Positions 50,039-61,413 are shown, numbered from the stretch's first letter. The stretch: DNA of 64,000 bases from Citrobacter sp. MGH106 (GCF_001037495.1 NZ_KQ089822.1:1860001-1924000); one strand, 5' to 3'. Translations and numbers: made by a program. The notes: generated from the sequence alone by a model not told the origin.

Positions 50039-53000
50039 ATGAGTAAATTCCTGGACCGGTTTCGCTACTTCAAACAGAAGGGCGAAACCTTTGCCGATGG
50101 GCACGGCCAGCTTCTCGATACTAACAGGGACTGGGAGGATGGATACCGCCAGCGTTGGCAGCATGACAAAGTCGTGCGCTCAACCCATGGGGTAAACTGC
50201 ACCGGTTCATGCAGCTGGAAAATCTACGTGAAGAATGGTCTGGTGACCTGGGAAACTCAGCAAACTGACTACCCGCGTACCCGTCCTGATCTGCCGAACC
50301 ACGAACCACGCGGCTGCCCGCGCGGTGCGAGCTATTCCTGGTATCTCTACAGCGCTAACCGTCTCAAATATCCGCTGATGCGCAAACGTCTGATGAAGAT
50401 GTGGCGTGAAGCGAAAAGACTGCACAGCGATCCGGTAGACGCATGGGCATCCATCATTGAAGACGCCGATAAAGCAAAAAGCTTCAAACAAGCGCGTGGT
50501 CGTGGTGGGTTTGTCCGTTCTTCCTGGCAGGAAGTGAATGAACTGATTGCGGCTTCCAACGTTTACACGGTCAAAACCTACGGTCCTGACCGTGTCGCTG
50601 GTTTCTCTCCGATCCCGGCAATGTCGATGGTTTCTTACGCTTCCGGCGCACGCTACCTGTCCCTGATTGGCGGTACCTGCCTGAGCTTCTACGACTGGTA
50701 CTGCGACCTGCCGCCTGCGTCTCCACAGACCTGGGGTGAACAGACCGACGTACCTGAATCTGCTGACTGGTACAACTCCAGCTATATCATCGCCTGGGGT
50801 TCTAACGTTCCGCAGACCCGTACTCCGGACGCCCACTTCTTCACGGAAGTTCGTTACAAAGGCACCAAAACCGTTGCGATTACGCCGGACTATGCAGAAA
50901 TCGCCAAGCTGTGCGACTTGTGGCTGGCGCCGAAGCAGGGTACCGATGCCGCGATGGCACTGGCGATGGGCCACGTTATGTTGCGTGAGTTCCACCTCGA
51001 TAATCCGAGCCAGTATTTTACCGACTACGTGCGTCGTTATACCGACATGCCGATGCTGGTAATGCTTGAAGAGCGTGACGGCTACTATGCTGCGGGCCGT
51101 ATGCTGCGTGCTGCGGATCTTGTTGATTCTCTGGGTCAGGAAAACAACCCTGAATGGAAAACTGTCGCGATTAATACCAACGGCGATATGGTCGCGCCAA
51201 ACGGCTCAATCGGTTTCCGTTGGGGCGAAAAAGGTAAATGGAATCTTGAGCAGCGTGACGGCACGTCTGGTGAAGAAACCGAACTGCAGCTCAGCCTGCT
51301 GGGTAGTCAGGATGATATCGCTGAAGTTGGTTTCCCGTACTTCGGCGGTGAAGGTACTGAACACTTCAATAAAGTCGAACTGGAAAATGTTCTGCTGCAT
51401 AAACTGCCGGTGAAACGCCTGCGTCTGGCAGATGGTTCTACTGCACTGGTGACTACCGTTTACGATCTGACCATGGCTAACTACGGTCTGGAACGCGGTC
51501 TGAACGATGAAAACTGTGCGACCAGCTACGATGACATCAAAGCGTATACCCCAGCGTGGGCAGAAAAAATCACCGGTGTTTCCCGCTCACAGATCGTCCG
51601 TATCGCGCGTGAATTTGCCGATAACGCGGATAAAACGCACGGTCGTTCGATGATTATCGTCGGTGCGGGTCTGAACCACTGGTATCACCTTGATATGAAC
51701 TATCGTGGTCTGATCAATATGCTGGTGTTCTGCGGCTGTGTCGGCCAGAGCGGTGGCGGTTGGGCACACTACGTCGGCCAGGAAAAACTGCGTCCGCAGA
51801 CTGGCTGGCAACCACTGGCGTTTGGTCTGGACTGGCAACGTCCGGCGCGTCATATGAACAGCACCTCGTACTTCTATAACCACTCCAGCCAATGGCGCTA
51901 CGAGTCGGTTACGGCGCAAGAACTGCTGTCACCGCTGGCGGATAAATCCCGTTACACCGGCCATCTGCTGGATTTCAACGTTCGCGCAGAACGTATGGGG
52001 TGGTTGCCGTCTGCACCGCAGTTAGGCACTAACCCACTGCGTATCGCCGATGAAGCGGAAAAAGCCGGAATGACACCGGTAGACTACACCGTCAAAGCGT
52101 TGAAAGAGGGCACTATTCGCTTTGCGGCCGAGCAGCCTGAAAACGGTAAAAACCATCCACGTAACCTGTTTATCTGGCGTTCAAACCTGCTGGGCTCATC
52201 CGGTAAAGGCCATGAATATATGCTGAAGTACCTGCTGGGTACCGAGCACGGTATTCAGGGGCTGGATCTGGGCAAACAGGGCGGTGTGAAGCCGGAAGAA
52301 GTGGAATGGCAGGATAACGGTCTCGACGGCAAACTGGATCTGGTGGTGACGTTGGACTTCCGTCTGTCAAGCACCTGCCTCTATTCCGACATCGTGCTGC
52401 CAACCGCGACCTGGTACGAAAAAGACGACATGAATACCTCGGATATGCATCCGTTTATTCATCCGTTGTCTGCCGCCGTTGACCCGGCATGGGAATCGAA
52501 AAGCGACTGGGAAATCTATAAAGCCATCGCGAAGAAATTCTCTGAAGTTTGTGTTGGCCATCTCGGTAAAGAAACTGATGTGGTTACACTGCCTATCCAG
52601 CACGACTCTGCCGCCGAACTGGCGCAGCCGCTGGATGTAAAAGACTGGAAGAAAGGCGAATGTGATCTGATACCAGGCGTAACTGCACCGCACATCATGA
52701 CCGTTGAGCGTGATTATCCGGCCACCTACGAGCGTTTCACCTCTATTGGCCCGCTGATGGATAAAGTCGGTAACGGTGGTAAAGGGATTGCCTGGAACAC
52801 CCAGAGTGAAATGGATCTGCTGCGTAAGCTCAATTACACCAAGGCAGAAGGTCCGGCTAAAGGCCAGCCTATGCTGAATACGGCGATTGATGCGGCAGAG
52901 ATGATCCTCACCCTAGCGCCGGAAACGAACGGTCAGGTGGCGGTGAAAGCCTGGGCGGCGCTGAGCGAGTTTACCGGTCGGGACCATACGCACCTGGCTC

Positions 53001-53782
53001 TCAATAAAGAAGACGAGAAAATCCGCTTCCGTGATATTCAGGCGCAGCCGCGCAAAATTATCTCCAGTCCGACATGGTCTGGTCTGGAAGATGAACACGT
53101 TTCTTACAATGCCGGTTATACCAACGTTCACGAGCTGATCCCATGGCGTACGCTGACGGGTCGCCAGCAACTGTATCAGGATCATCAGTGGATGCGCGAC
53201 TTCGGTGAAAGCCTGCTGGTCTATCGTCCGCCAATCGATACCCGTTCGGTGAAAGAGGTGATGGGTGAGAAATCCAATGGCAACCCGGAAAAAGCGCTCA
53301 ACTTCCTGACGCCACACCAGAAGTGGGGTATCCACTCCACCTACAGTGACAACCTGCTGATGCTGACTTTAGGCCGCGGTGGTCCGGTCGTATGGATGAG
53401 TGAAGAGGATGCCAAAGAGATTGGTATTGAAGACAACGACTGGATTGAAGTCTTCAACAGCAATGGTGCGCTGACTGCTCGTGCTGTAGTAAGCCAGCGT
53501 GTCCCTGCCGGGATGACCATGATGTACCACGCACAGGAACGTATCGTTAACCTGCCTGGCTCTGAAATTACCGGTCAACGTGGTGGTATCCATAACTCGG
53601 TGACCCGCATTACGCCGAAACCGACCCATATGATTGGCGGTTATGCGCACCTGGCATATGGCTTTAACTACTACGGTACCGTAGGTTCAAACCGTGATGA
53701 GTTCGTGGTTGTACGTAAGATGAAGAACATTAACTGGTTGGATGGCGAAGGCAATGACCAGGTACAGGAGAGCGTAAAATGA
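50039..53782 (+). CDS. narG: Respiratory nitrate reductase alpha subunit
   Basis: 1247 residues, same as E. coli. Mo-bis-MGD catalytic subunit on the cytoplasmic face. N-terminal HGVNCTGSCSWKIYVKNG ligates the FS0 cluster; Asp ligand region within WGSNVPQTRTPDAH follows. Reduces nitrate to nitrite with electrons from NarH. Overlaps narH by 4 bp. Confidence 0.98.
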   Translation: MSKFLDRFRYFKQKGETFADGHGQLLDTNRDWEDGYRQRWQHDKVVRSTHGVNCTGSCSWKIYVKNGLVTWETQQTDYPRTRPDLPNHEPRGCPRGASYSWYLYSANRLKYPLMRKRLMKMWREAKRLHSDPVDAWASIIEDADKAKSFKQARGRGGFVRSSWQEVNELIAASNVYTVKTYGPDRVAGFSPIPAMSMVSYASGARYLSLIGGTCLSFYDWYCDLPPASPQTWGEQTDVPESADWYNSSYIIAWGSNVPQTRTPDAHFFTEVRYKGTKTVAITPDYAEIAKLCDLWLAPKQGTDAAMALAMGHVMLREFHLDNPSQYFTDYVRRYTDMPMLVMLEERDGYYAAGRMLRAADLVDSLGQENNPEWKTVAINTNGDMVAPNGSIGFRWGEKGKWNLEQRDGTSGEETELQLSLLGSQDDIAEVGFPYFGGEGTEHFNKVELENVLLHKLPVKRLRLADGSTALVTTVYDLTMANYGLERGLNDENCATSYDDIKAYTPAWAEKITGVSRSQIVRIAREFADNADKTHGRSMIIVGAGLNHWYHLDMNYRGLINMLVFCGCVGQSGGGWAHYVGQEKLRPQTGWQPLAFGLDWQRPARHMNSTSYFYNHSSQWRYESVTAQELLSPLADKSRYTGHLLDFNVRAERMGWLPSAPQLGTNPLRIADEAEKAGMTPVDYTVKALKEGTIRFAAEQPENGKNHPRNLFIWRSNLLGSSGKGHEYMLKYLLGTEHGIQGLDLGKQGGVKPEEVEWQDNGLDGKLDLVVTLDFRLSSTCLYSDIVLPTATWYEKDDMNTSDMHPFIHPLSAAVDPAWESKSDWEIYKAIAKKFSEVCVGHLGKETDVVTLPIQHDSAAELAQPLDVKDWKKGECDLIPGVTAPHIMTVERDYPATYERFTSIGPLMDKVGNGGKGIAWNTQSEMDLLRKLNYTKAEGPAKGQPMLNTAIDAAEMILTLAPETNGQVAVKAWAALSEFTGRDHTHLALNKEDEKIRFRDIQAQPRKIISSPTWSGLEDEHVSYNAGYTNVHELIPWRTLTGRQQLYQDHQWMRDFGESLLVYRPPIDTRSVKEVMGEKSNGNPEKALNFLTPHQKWGIHSTYSDNLLMLTLGRGGPVVWMSEEDAKEIGIEDNDWIEVFNSNGALTARAVVSQRVPAGMTMMYHAQERIVNLPGSEITGQRGGIHNSVTRITPKPTHMIGGYAHLAYGFNYYGTVGSNRDEFVVVRKMKNINWLDGEGNDQVQESVK

Positions 53783-55317
53783 AAATTCGTTCACAAGTCG
53801 GCATGGTGCTGAATCTCGATAAGTGCATCGGCTGTCATACCTGCTCAGTCACCTGTAAAAACGTCTGGACCAGCCGTGAAGGGACCGAGTATGCGTGGTT
53901 CAACAATGTTGAAACCAAGCCGGGTACCGGTTTCCCAACTGACTGGGAAAACCAGGAGAAAATGAAAGGCGGTTGGGTTCGTAAGATCAACGGCAAACTG
54001 CAGCCGCGTATGGGTAACCGCGCGATGCTTCTGGGTAAAATCTTTGCCAACCCGCACCTGCCGGGCCTGGATGATTACTACGAACCGTTTGATTTCGACT
54101 ACCAGACGCTGCATAACACGCCAGCTGACAGCAAGGCGCAGCCGATTGCTCGTCCTCGTTCGCTGATCACCGGCAAGCGTATGGATAAAATCACCAAGGG
54201 TCCGAACTGGGAAGATGACCTGGGTGGTGAATTTGAGAAGCTGTCGAAAGACAAAAACTTCGAGAACATGCAGAAGGCGATGTACGGTCAGTTCGAGAAC
54301 ACCTTCATGATGTATCTGCCGCGTCTGTGTGAGCATTGCCTTAACCCGGCGTGCGTGGCGACCTGCCCAAGCGGCGCCATCTACAAGCGTGAAGAAGATG
54401 GCATCGTACTGATTGACCAGGATAAGTGCCGTGGCTGGCGTATGTGCATCACAGGTTGTCCGTACAAAAAAATCTACTTCAACTGGAAGAGCGGCAAATC
54501 CGAGAAATGCATTTTCTGCTACCCGCGTATCGAAGCTGGTCAGCCGACCATTTGTTCCGAAACCTGCGTAGGTCGTATTCGCTACCTCGGCGTGCTGTTG
54601 TATGACGCGGACGCGATTGAAAGCGCGGCAAGCACGGAAAACGAGAAAGACCTGTACCAGCGTCAACTGGATGTATTCCTCGATCCGAACGATCCGGCGA
54701 TCATTGAACAGGCGCTGAAAGATGGCATCCCACTGAGCGTGATTGACGCGGCACAGCAGTCTCCGGTGTACAAAATGGCGATGGACTGGAAACTGGCACT
54801 GCCGCTACATCCGGAGTATCGCACATTGCCAATGGTCTGGTATGTGCCGCCATTGTCACCGATTCAGTCAGCGGCTGACGCGGGCGAACTGGGCAGCAAT
54901 GGCATTCTGCCGGATGTAGACAGCCTGCGTATTCCGGTTCAGTACCTGGCAAACCTGCTGACTGCCGGCGATACCCAGCCGGTGCTGTTGGCACTGAAAC
55001 GTATGCTGGCGATGCGTCACTACAAACGTGCGGAAACGGTTGACGGTAAAGTCGACACCCGTGCGCTGGAAGAGGTCGGACTGACTGAAGCTCAGGCACA
55101 GGAGATGTATCGTTACCTGGCGATTGCTAACTACGAAGATCGTTTCGTCGTGCCGAGCAGCCATCGTGAACTGGCGCGCGAAGCGTTCCCGGAGAAAGGG
55201 GGTTGCGGCTTTAGCTTTGGTGATGGTTGTCATGGTTCTGACACAAAATTCAATCTGTTCAACAGCCGCCGCATCGATGCTGTCGATGTGACCAGTAAAA
55301 CGGAGCCGCACCAATGA
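53779..55317 (+). CDS. narH: Nitrate reductase beta subunit
   Basis: 512 residues. Four Cys clusters: CIGCHTCSVTCKN, CEHCLNPACVATCP, CRGWRMCITGCPYKK (Trp in place of one Cys, the 3Fe-4S site) and CIFCYPR with CSETC. Passes electrons from NarI to NarG. Confidence 0.98.
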   Translation: MKIRSQVGMVLNLDKCIGCHTCSVTCKNVWTSREGTEYAWFNNVETKPGTGFPTDWENQEKMKGGWVRKINGKLQPRMGNRAMLLGKIFANPHLPGLDDYYEPFDFDYQTLHNTPADSKAQPIARPRSLITGKRMDKITKGPNWEDDLGGEFEKLSKDKNFENMQKAMYGQFENTFMMYLPRLCEHCLNPACVATCPSGAIYKREEDGIVLIDQDKCRGWRMCITGCPYKKIYFNWKSGKSEKCIFCYPRIEAGQPTICSETCVGRIRYLGVLLYDADAIESAASTENEKDLYQRQLDVFLDPNDPAIIEQALKDGIPLSVIDAAQQSPVYKMAMDWKLALPLHPEYRTLPMVWYVPPLSPIQSAADAGELGSNGILPDVDSLRIPVQYLANLLTAGDTQPVLLALKRMLAMRHYKRAETVDGKVDTRALEEVGLTEAQAQEMYRYLAIANYEDRFVVPSSHRELAREAFPEKGGCGFSFGDGCHGSDTKFNLFNSRRIDAVDVTSKTEPHQ

Positions 55318-56024
55318 TTGAACTCGTCATTGTTTCGCGCCTGCTCGAATACCCGGATGCTGCCCTGTGGCAGCATCAGCAGGAACTTTTCGATGCACTC
55401 GCATCATCTGAGAACCTGGACAAAGAGGATGCTCAGACCCTGGGCGTCTTCCTGCGTGATTTAACCGCGCAGGATATGCTGGATGTGCAGGCAAGCTACA
55501 GCGAGCTGTTCGACCGTGGTCGTGCAACCTCTCTGCTGTTGTTTGAACATGTTCATGGAGAATCCCGCGATCGCGGCCAGGCGATGGTAGACCTGATGGC
55601 TCAGTACGAGCAACACGGTTTACAGCTCGACAGCCGCGAACTGCCAGATCATCTTCCGTTATATCTGGAATATCTGGCTCAGTTGCCGAAGGAAGAAGCG
55701 TTGGGCGGCTTGCAGGATATCGCACCGATTCTGGCGCTGCTCAGTGCGCGTCTGCAACAGCGCGAGAGCCGCTACGCCGTGCTGTTCGATCTGTTGTTGA
55801 AACTGGCTAACGCTGCTATCGACAGCAACAAAGTGGCTGAAAAAATTGCGGATGAAGTTCGTGACGACACTCCGCAGGCGCTGGATGCGGTCTGGGAAGA
55901 AGAGCAGGTGAAATTCTTTGCCGACCAGGGGTGCGGCGAATCTGAAATCTCCGCTCACCAGCGTCGTTTTGCCGGGGCCGTTGCGCCGCAGTACCTGAAT
56001 ATCACCACCGGAGGACAGCAATAA
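55314..56024 (+). CDS. narJ: Nitrate reductase assembly chaperone NarJ
   Basis: 236 residues, all-helical TorD-like chaperone needed to insert the cofactors into NarG. Overlaps both neighbours. Confidence 0.97.
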   Translation: MIELVIVSRLLEYPDAALWQHQQELFDALASSENLDKEDAQTLGVFLRDLTAQDMLDVQASYSELFDRGRATSLLLFEHVHGESRDRGQAMVDLMAQYEQHGLQLDSRELPDHLPLYLEYLAQLPKEEALGGLQDIAPILALLSARLQQRESRYAVLFDLLLKLANAAIDSNKVAEKIADEVRDDTPQALDAVWEEEQVKFFADQGCGESEISAHQRRFAGAVAPQYLNITTGGQQ

Positions 56025-56701
56025 TGCACTTCCTGAATACGTTCTTCTTTGACATCTATCCGTACATCGCGGGTTCTGTCTTCCTGATTGGTAGTTGGCT
56101 GCGTTATGACTACGGTCAGTACACCTGGCGCGCGGCTTCCAGCCAGATGCTGGATCGTAAAGGAATGAACCTGGCGTCAAACCTGTTCCACATCGGGATC
56201 CTGGGTATTTTCGCTGGTCACTTCCTTGGTATGCTGACGCCGCACTGGATGTACGAAGCGTGGCTGCCTTTGGAAGTAAAACAAAAGATGGCAATGTTTG
56301 CTGGCGGTGCATCCGGTGTGATGTGCCTGGTGGGGGGCGTATTACTGCTTAAACGCCGTCTGTTCAGCCCACGCGTACGCGCAACCACTACTGGCGCGGA
56401 TATTCTGGTGCTATCTGTCCTGGTTATCCAGTGTGCGTTGGGTCTGCTGACTATCCCATTCTCTGCCCAGCATATGGACGGCAGCGAGATGATGAAGCTG
56501 GTGAACTGGGCACAGTCCGTGGTGACTTTCCACGGCGGCGCTTCTCAATATCTGGACGGTGTGGCGTTCATCTTCCGTATGCACCTGGTGCTCGGTATGA
56601 CGTTGTTCCTGTTGTTCCCGTTCTCGCGTCTGGTGCATATCTGGAGCGTTCCTGTCGAGTATCTGACGCGTAAATACCAGATTGTGCGTGCACGTCACTA
56701 A
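56024..56701 (+). CDS. narI: Nitrate reductase gamma subunit (cytochrome b)
   Basis: 225 residues, five helices, with heme-ligand His in [13 protein letters not shown] and [20 protein letters not shown]. Oxidises quinol. Note that this quinol route competes with the bc1 complex encoded at 23-25 kb. Confidence 0.98.
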   Translation: MHFLNTFFFDIYPYIAGSVFLIGSWLRYDYGQYTWRAASSQMLDRKGMNLASNLFHIGILGIFAGHFLGMLTPHWMYEAWLPLEVKQKMAMFAGGASGVMCLVGGVLLLKRRLFSPRVRATTTGADILVLSVLVIQCALGLLTIPFSAQHMDGSEMMKLVNWAQSVVTFHGGASQYLDGVAFIFRMHLVLGMTLFLLFPFSRLVHIWSVPVEYLTRKYQIVRARH

Positions 56702-56723
56702 TCCGTTATTTCCGTAAGACAAA

Positions 56724-56747
56724 ACCCTGCTTCGGCGGGGTTTTTTT
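56724..56747 (+). terminator. narGHJI terminator
   Basis: ccctgc-ttcg-gcgggg stem followed by seven T; may also stop the tRNA transcript from the other side. Confidence 0.88.
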
Positions 56748-56890
56748 ATGGGGGACATCTGCATTGTCGGAGAGCGGTTCGCTTATTCGACCTACAGAAC
56801 AGGGACGTTATAGGTATGATAAGGTCATGCTGGACGGGCAGAATGTAAGGCAGTGTGGCTCTATTTGGGGAAGATGCTTTCAGAAGAAAA

Positions 56891-57065
56891 TGGTGGTGGG
56901 GGAAGGATTACTCAGCGCTGCGCGCTTCGCCCTTCGGGTCGTTGCCTGCGGCAACGCTTTCTCGCTACGCTCGAATCGAACCTTAGTCGAAGATTCTCGT
57001 CCTTCCCCAAGGGCAGGACATTAAGCAGCAGTTTTTGAGTTGATTATTGTGCTTCAGGGAAGTGA
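56891..57065 (-). repeat. rtT-type repeat downstream of the tyrosine tRNA genes
   Basis: 175-bp unit ending in a copy of the 19 nt tRNA 3' end (56891-56909), preceded in reading direction by the same 67-nt insert found in the last tRNA gene (56910-56976) and by a unique part with a stem (tccttcccc/ggggaagga type). In E. coli tyrT the 3' flank has about 178-bp repeats that also start with the terminal 19 bp of the tRNA and yield rtT RNA. Confidence 0.75.
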
Positions 57066-57217
<152 letters not shown>

Positions 57218-57252
57218 AGGGGTAATTCAAATTGTAGGACGATACTTTGAAA

Positions 57253-57337
<85 letters not shown>

Positions 57338-57372
57338 AGGGGTAATTCAAATTGTAGGACGATACTTTGAAA

Positions 57373-57457
<85 letters not shown>

Positions 57458-57492
57458 AGGGGTAATTCAAATTGTAGGACGATACTTTGAAA

Positions 57493-57577
<85 letters not shown>

Positions 57578-57624
57578 ACGGGGTAATGCTTGTACTGGCC
57601 TGCTTCCAGTAGGAAGCGGGGCGC

Positions 57625-57652
57625 ATCATATCAAATGACGCGCCGCTGTAAA
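57625..57652 (-). promoter_or_regulatory. tRNA-Tyr operon promoter
   Basis: TTTACA (57652-57647), 16-bp spacer, TATGAT (57630-57625), then the GC-rich discriminator GCGCCCC typical of stringently controlled stable RNA promoters; matches the classical tyrT promoter. Confidence 0.92.
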
Positions 57653-57733
57653 GTATTCCGTTGATAAAAAAGAACTGGTTGCCTGATTTTTACGCGTAAA
57701 GATGTAAAGGTAACCAATTTAATTATCAATCGA

Positions 57734-58576
57734 TTACAGAATAATCGTTCGGTTACCGTAGACAAAGACTCGCTGGGCCAGAACCTGATACAAGGCCCGG
57801 CTTAAAACATTTTTTTCTACGTCGCGGCCCGCACGCATCATATCTTCTGCGGTATAGGTGTGATCCACATGAATCACGTCCTGCATAATAATTGGGCCTT
57901 CATCGAGGTTATCATTCACATAGTGAGCCGTTGCACCGATAATTTTAACACCGCGCTCATAAGCCTGATGGTACGGACGTGCACCAATAAAGGCTGGCAG
58001 GAACGAGTGGTGAATATTAATGATCTTATTCGGAAAGCGTGAAACAAATTCTGGGGTCAAAACACGCATATATTTCGCCAATACAACATAGTCTGGCTGA
58101 TGTGCGTCGATGGCATCGGCCATTTTCTGATCGTGTTCTTCGCGTGTTAATCCTTCGTGGCTGACCAGCTCAAAGGGAATATCAAAACGCTCAACCAGAG
58201 AACGTAGCGTATCGTGGTTGCCAATAACCGCAGCAATTTCAACATCGAGTCCGCCATAATTGGCTTTCATTAACAGGTCACCCAGACAATGTGCTTCCTT
58301 GGTGACCAATATAACGATGCGGCGACGTCCTGCCGGCGTTAGTTCGCGAATTGAACCTTCTGGTAAGGCGCTGTCCAGATCGGTCAGTAGTGTGACATCA
58401 TTAAAAATACCTTCCAGTTCCGTGCGCATAAAAAAGCGCCCGGTGCGATGGTCAACAAATTCATTGTTTTGCACGATGTTCAGTTCATGCTTGTAACAAA
58501 TATTGGTGATCCGTGCGATCAAACCTTTCTGATCGGGACAGATAGTGCGAAGAACTTTACGTTGTTGTGAATGCAT
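57734..58576 (-). CDS. purU: Formyltetrahydrofolate deformylase
   Basis: 280 residues from MHSQQRKVL (58576), the E. coli start; longer frame to 58645 overlaps ychJ. N-terminal ACT domain (CPDQKGLIARITN), then a formyltransferase-like domain with NIHHSFLPAF. Supplies formate for PurT by hydrolysing 10-formyl-THF. Confidence 0.97.
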   Translation of the reverse strand: MHSQQRKVLRTICPDQKGLIARITNICYKHELNIVQNNEFVDHRTGRFFMRTELEGIFNDVTLLTDLDSALPEGSIRELTPAGRRRIVILVTKEAHCLGDLLMKANYGGLDVEIAAVIGNHDTLRSLVERFDIPFELVSHEGLTREEHDQKMADAIDAHQPDYVVLAKYMRVLTPEFVSRFPNKIINIHHSFLPAFIGARPYHQAYERGVKIIGATAHYVNDNLDEGPIIMQDVIHVDHTYTAEDMMRAGRDVEKNVLSRALYQVLAQRVFVYGNRTIIL

Positions 58577-58632
58577 TGCCGGGGTAATCCTGTTGAGAAT
58601 GTTTGCATCATTGATGCGCTGTCGGGCATTGG

Positions 58633-59088
58633 CTAGCCGCAGCACTTTTTAAATTTTTTACCTGACCCGCAAGGGCAGGGATCGTTTCGGCCTGGTTGAG
58701 GGCGCGTACCATCAATATAATACCACTGGCCGTTTTCCTTTAAAAAACGAGATCGCTCGATAATTGCGCCTGTTTTCCCCTGTTCAGAAAAACGCGCAAC
58801 GAAGCTGACATATCCGACATTGTCTGTGTCTGACGTCGCCTGTTCAAAAATGGTCAGTCCGAGCCATTCGGTATGGGCAAACCCTGCGATAATATCATCC
58901 CGATAAGCGGCTGCATTACAGTCCGGGTGCCAGGTTTTAATCAGGTAATCTGCGTCTTTCATCACAAAAGCACAGTAACGAGAACGCATGAGGTGTGACG
59001 GCGTAGGTGCTACTTGCGCGCCGGACACATAACGGTAGCAACATAGGCTATACTCGACAGCGCTACCGCAGGGACAAAGCTGAGACAC
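58633..59088 (-). CDS. ychJ: SEC-C domain protein YchJ
   Basis: 151 residues with two SEC-C zinc motifs, N-terminal [13 protein letters not shown] and C-terminal [16 protein letters not shown], around an NTF2-like core. Function unknown. Confidence 0.95.
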   Translation of the reverse strand: MSQLCPCGSAVEYSLCCYRYVSGAQVAPTPSHLMRSRYCAFVMKDADYLIKTWHPDCNAAAYRDDIIAGFAHTEWLGLTIFEQATSDTDNVGYVSFVARFSEQGKTGAIIERSRFLKENGQWYYIDGTRPQPGRNDPCPCGSGKKFKKCCG

Positions 59089-59199
59089 AAATTACTCCCT
59101 GGAATAAAAAAACGGCGTAAAAACGCCACGGTGGCACTATGTTAACTGAGCCGTGGCGATGTTGCTACGTCTGCAAGCCAGGGGAAGTCTGTAGGTACA

Positions 59200-60105
59200 A
59201 TGAGAAAAATTAAAATTGGGCTGGCGCTAGGTTCCGGCGCAGCACGAGGCTGGTCGCACATCGGTGTGATTAAGGCCCTTAAACACATGGGCATTGATAT
59301 TGATATTGTGGCAGGGTGTTCCATCGGTTCGCTGGTCGGGGCCGCCTACGCTTGCAACAAATTACCCGCCCTTGAGCAGTGGGTCTGCTCATTTAGCTAC
59401 TGGGATGTGTTACGTCTGATGGATCTCTCGTGGCGCAGGGGGGGATTACTGCGCGGTGAACGGGTATTTAACCAGTATCGTAATGTCATGCCGGTGGAAG
59501 CCATCGAACAATGCTCTCGCCGTTTTGCAACTGTTGCGACTAATTTGAGTACTGGCCGGGAGCTATGGTTTACGGAAGGTGACTTGCACCTTGCAGTCCG
59601 AGCCTCCTGCAGTATTCCTGGCCTGATGTCTCCAGTTGCACATAATGGCTACTGGTTGGTTGATGGCGCAGTAGTTAACCCCGTGCCCGTCTCTCTCACG
59701 CGAGCGATGGGCGCTGATATCGTCATTGCAGTCGATCTGCAACATGATGCGCATCTCATGCAACAAGATCTGCTCTCCTTCAACGTCAGCAATGACACAG
59801 AGTCGAGTGATGATGAGCTTTCGTGGCATGCTCGCCTGAAAGAGCGGTTGAGTAATATTACTGCGCGACGTGCAGTAACCGCGCCGACGGCGATGGAGAT
59901 CATGACGACCTCAATTCAGGTTCTGGAAAACCGTCTTAAACGCAACCGCATGGCCGGTGATCCGCCAGATATCCTTATTCAGCCATTTTGTCCGCAAATA
60001 TCCACGCTGGATTTTCACCGCGCAAGCGCCGCGATTGCTGCCGGGCAGTTAGCGGTAGAGAAGAAAATGGATGAACTTTTGCCCCTGGTGAAGACCAACG
60101 TTTAA
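59200..60105 (+). CDS. rssA: Patatin-like protein RssA
   Basis: 301 residues. Oxyanion GSGAARG near 12-18, nucleophile GCSIGS (Ser about 42) and DGAVVNP aspartate: the patatin dyad. Co-located with rssB; biological role unclear. Confidence 0.95.
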   Translation: MRKIKIGLALGSGAARGWSHIGVIKALKHMGIDIDIVAGCSIGSLVGAAYACNKLPALEQWVCSFSYWDVLRLMDLSWRRGGLLRGERVFNQYRNVMPVEAIEQCSRRFATVATNLSTGRELWFTEGDLHLAVRASCSIPGLMSPVAHNGYWLVDGAVVNPVPVSLTRAMGADIVIAVDLQHDAHLMQQDLLSFNVSNDTESSDDELSWHARLKERLSNITARRAVTAPTAMEIMTTSIQVLENRLKRNRMAGDPPDILIQPFCPQISTLDFHRASAAIAAGQLAVEKKMDELLPLVKTNV

Positions 60106-60195
60106 CGCATTTTTTATCAACACTTAAGTAAATTCTGACAGGCGTGAGTAGCAATAGCATGCCACTATTTATTAAAGCCAGTCAGGGGGGAGAAT

Positions 60196-61209
60196 ATGAC
60201 GCAGCCATTGGTCGGAAAACAGATTCTTATTGTTGAAGATGAGCCTGTATTTCGCTCGCTTCTGGATTCATGGTTTTCCTCTTTGGGAGCGACAACGGCT
60301 GTAGCAGGCGATGGGCTTGATGCGCTGGAGTTACTTGGACACTTCACACCTGATTTGATGATCTGCGATCTTGCTATGCCGAGAATGAACGGTCTTAAAC
60401 TGGTCGAATATCTGCGTAATCACGGCGATCAAACGCCGATTCTGGTTATCTCTGCAACGGAAAATATGGCTGATATTGCCAAAGCGCTGCGACTCGGTGT
60501 GGACGATGTACTGCTAAAGCCAGTAAAGGACCTCAACCGCCTGCGTGAAACGGTCTTTGCGTGCCTCTATCCCAACATGTTTAACTCGCGTGTAGAAGAA
60601 GAGGAGCGGTTGTTCCGTGACTGGGATGCAATGGTAGATGATCCTGCGGCTGCTGCAAAACTGCTGCAGGAGTTACAGCCTCCGGTTCAGCAAGTTATTT
60701 CTCAATGTCGAATTAATTATCGACAACTGGTTGCCGCCGATCAACCGGGGTTGGTGCTTGATATCGCGCCGCTGTCAGACCACGACCTCGCTTTCTATTG
60801 TCTGGATGTGACTCGAGCGGGGGACAATGGTGTTTTGGCCGCACTGTTATTGCGTGCATTGTTTAATGGACTGCTGCAGGAACAACTGGCACATCAAAAT
60901 CAACGGTTGCCGGAACTGGGAACATTATTGAAACAGGTTAACCATCTGCTGCGACAGGCCAACTTACCGGGTCAGTTTCCGTTGCTGGTGGGGTATTATC
61001 ATAGTGGATTAAAAAATCTGATACTGGTATCCGCGGGTCTGAATGCGACATTAAATACAGGCTCACATCACGTACAAATCAGTAATGGTGTTCCCCTGGG
61101 GACATTAGGTAATACTTATCTTAACCAGCTAAGTCAACGCTGTGAGTCCTGGCAGTGCCAAATTTGGGGGGCTGGAGGACGCCTGCGTCTGATGTTGTCT
61201 GCGGAATGA
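60196..61209 (+). CDS. rssB: RpoS-recruiting response regulator RssB
   Basis: 337 residues. Receiver domain with phospho-Asp in LMICDLAMPRMNG (about 58), then a PP2C-like domain without phosphatase activity. Delivers sigma-S to ClpXP. Confidence 0.96.
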   Translation: MTQPLVGKQILIVEDEPVFRSLLDSWFSSLGATTAVAGDGLDALELLGHFTPDLMICDLAMPRMNGLKLVEYLRNHGDQTPILVISATENMADIAKALRLGVDDVLLKPVKDLNRLRETVFACLYPNMFNSRVEEEERLFRDWDAMVDDPAAAAKLLQELQPPVQQVISQCRINYRQLVAADQPGLVLDIAPLSDHDLAFYCLDVTRAGDNGVLAALLLRALFNGLLQEQLAHQNQRLPELGTLLKQVNHLLRQANLPGQFPLLVGYYHSGLKNLILVSAGLNATLNTGSHHVQISNGVPLGTLGNTYLNQLSQRCESWQCQIWGAGGRLRLMLSAE

Positions 61210-61413
61210 ACAATCGAATAGGAGGAGAATAAAATTACTTCACCTCCTTGTCTGCGTGAGTGCTACTATCAGCGCCAGATTTATTGGTAATTGTCTTAAT
61301 TATTCCGACCCGCGTCCTTTTCAGACCTGATGCTTGTCGCGGTACTGATATACTCGGATGCGATACAGATTAATGAACACGTTCAATACATGAACAGTCC
61401 AGGAGAGTTTTAA

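Noticed and set aside
53845-54666. 273-codon minus-strand frame within narH
   Set aside because: Shadow of narH; no recognisable features.
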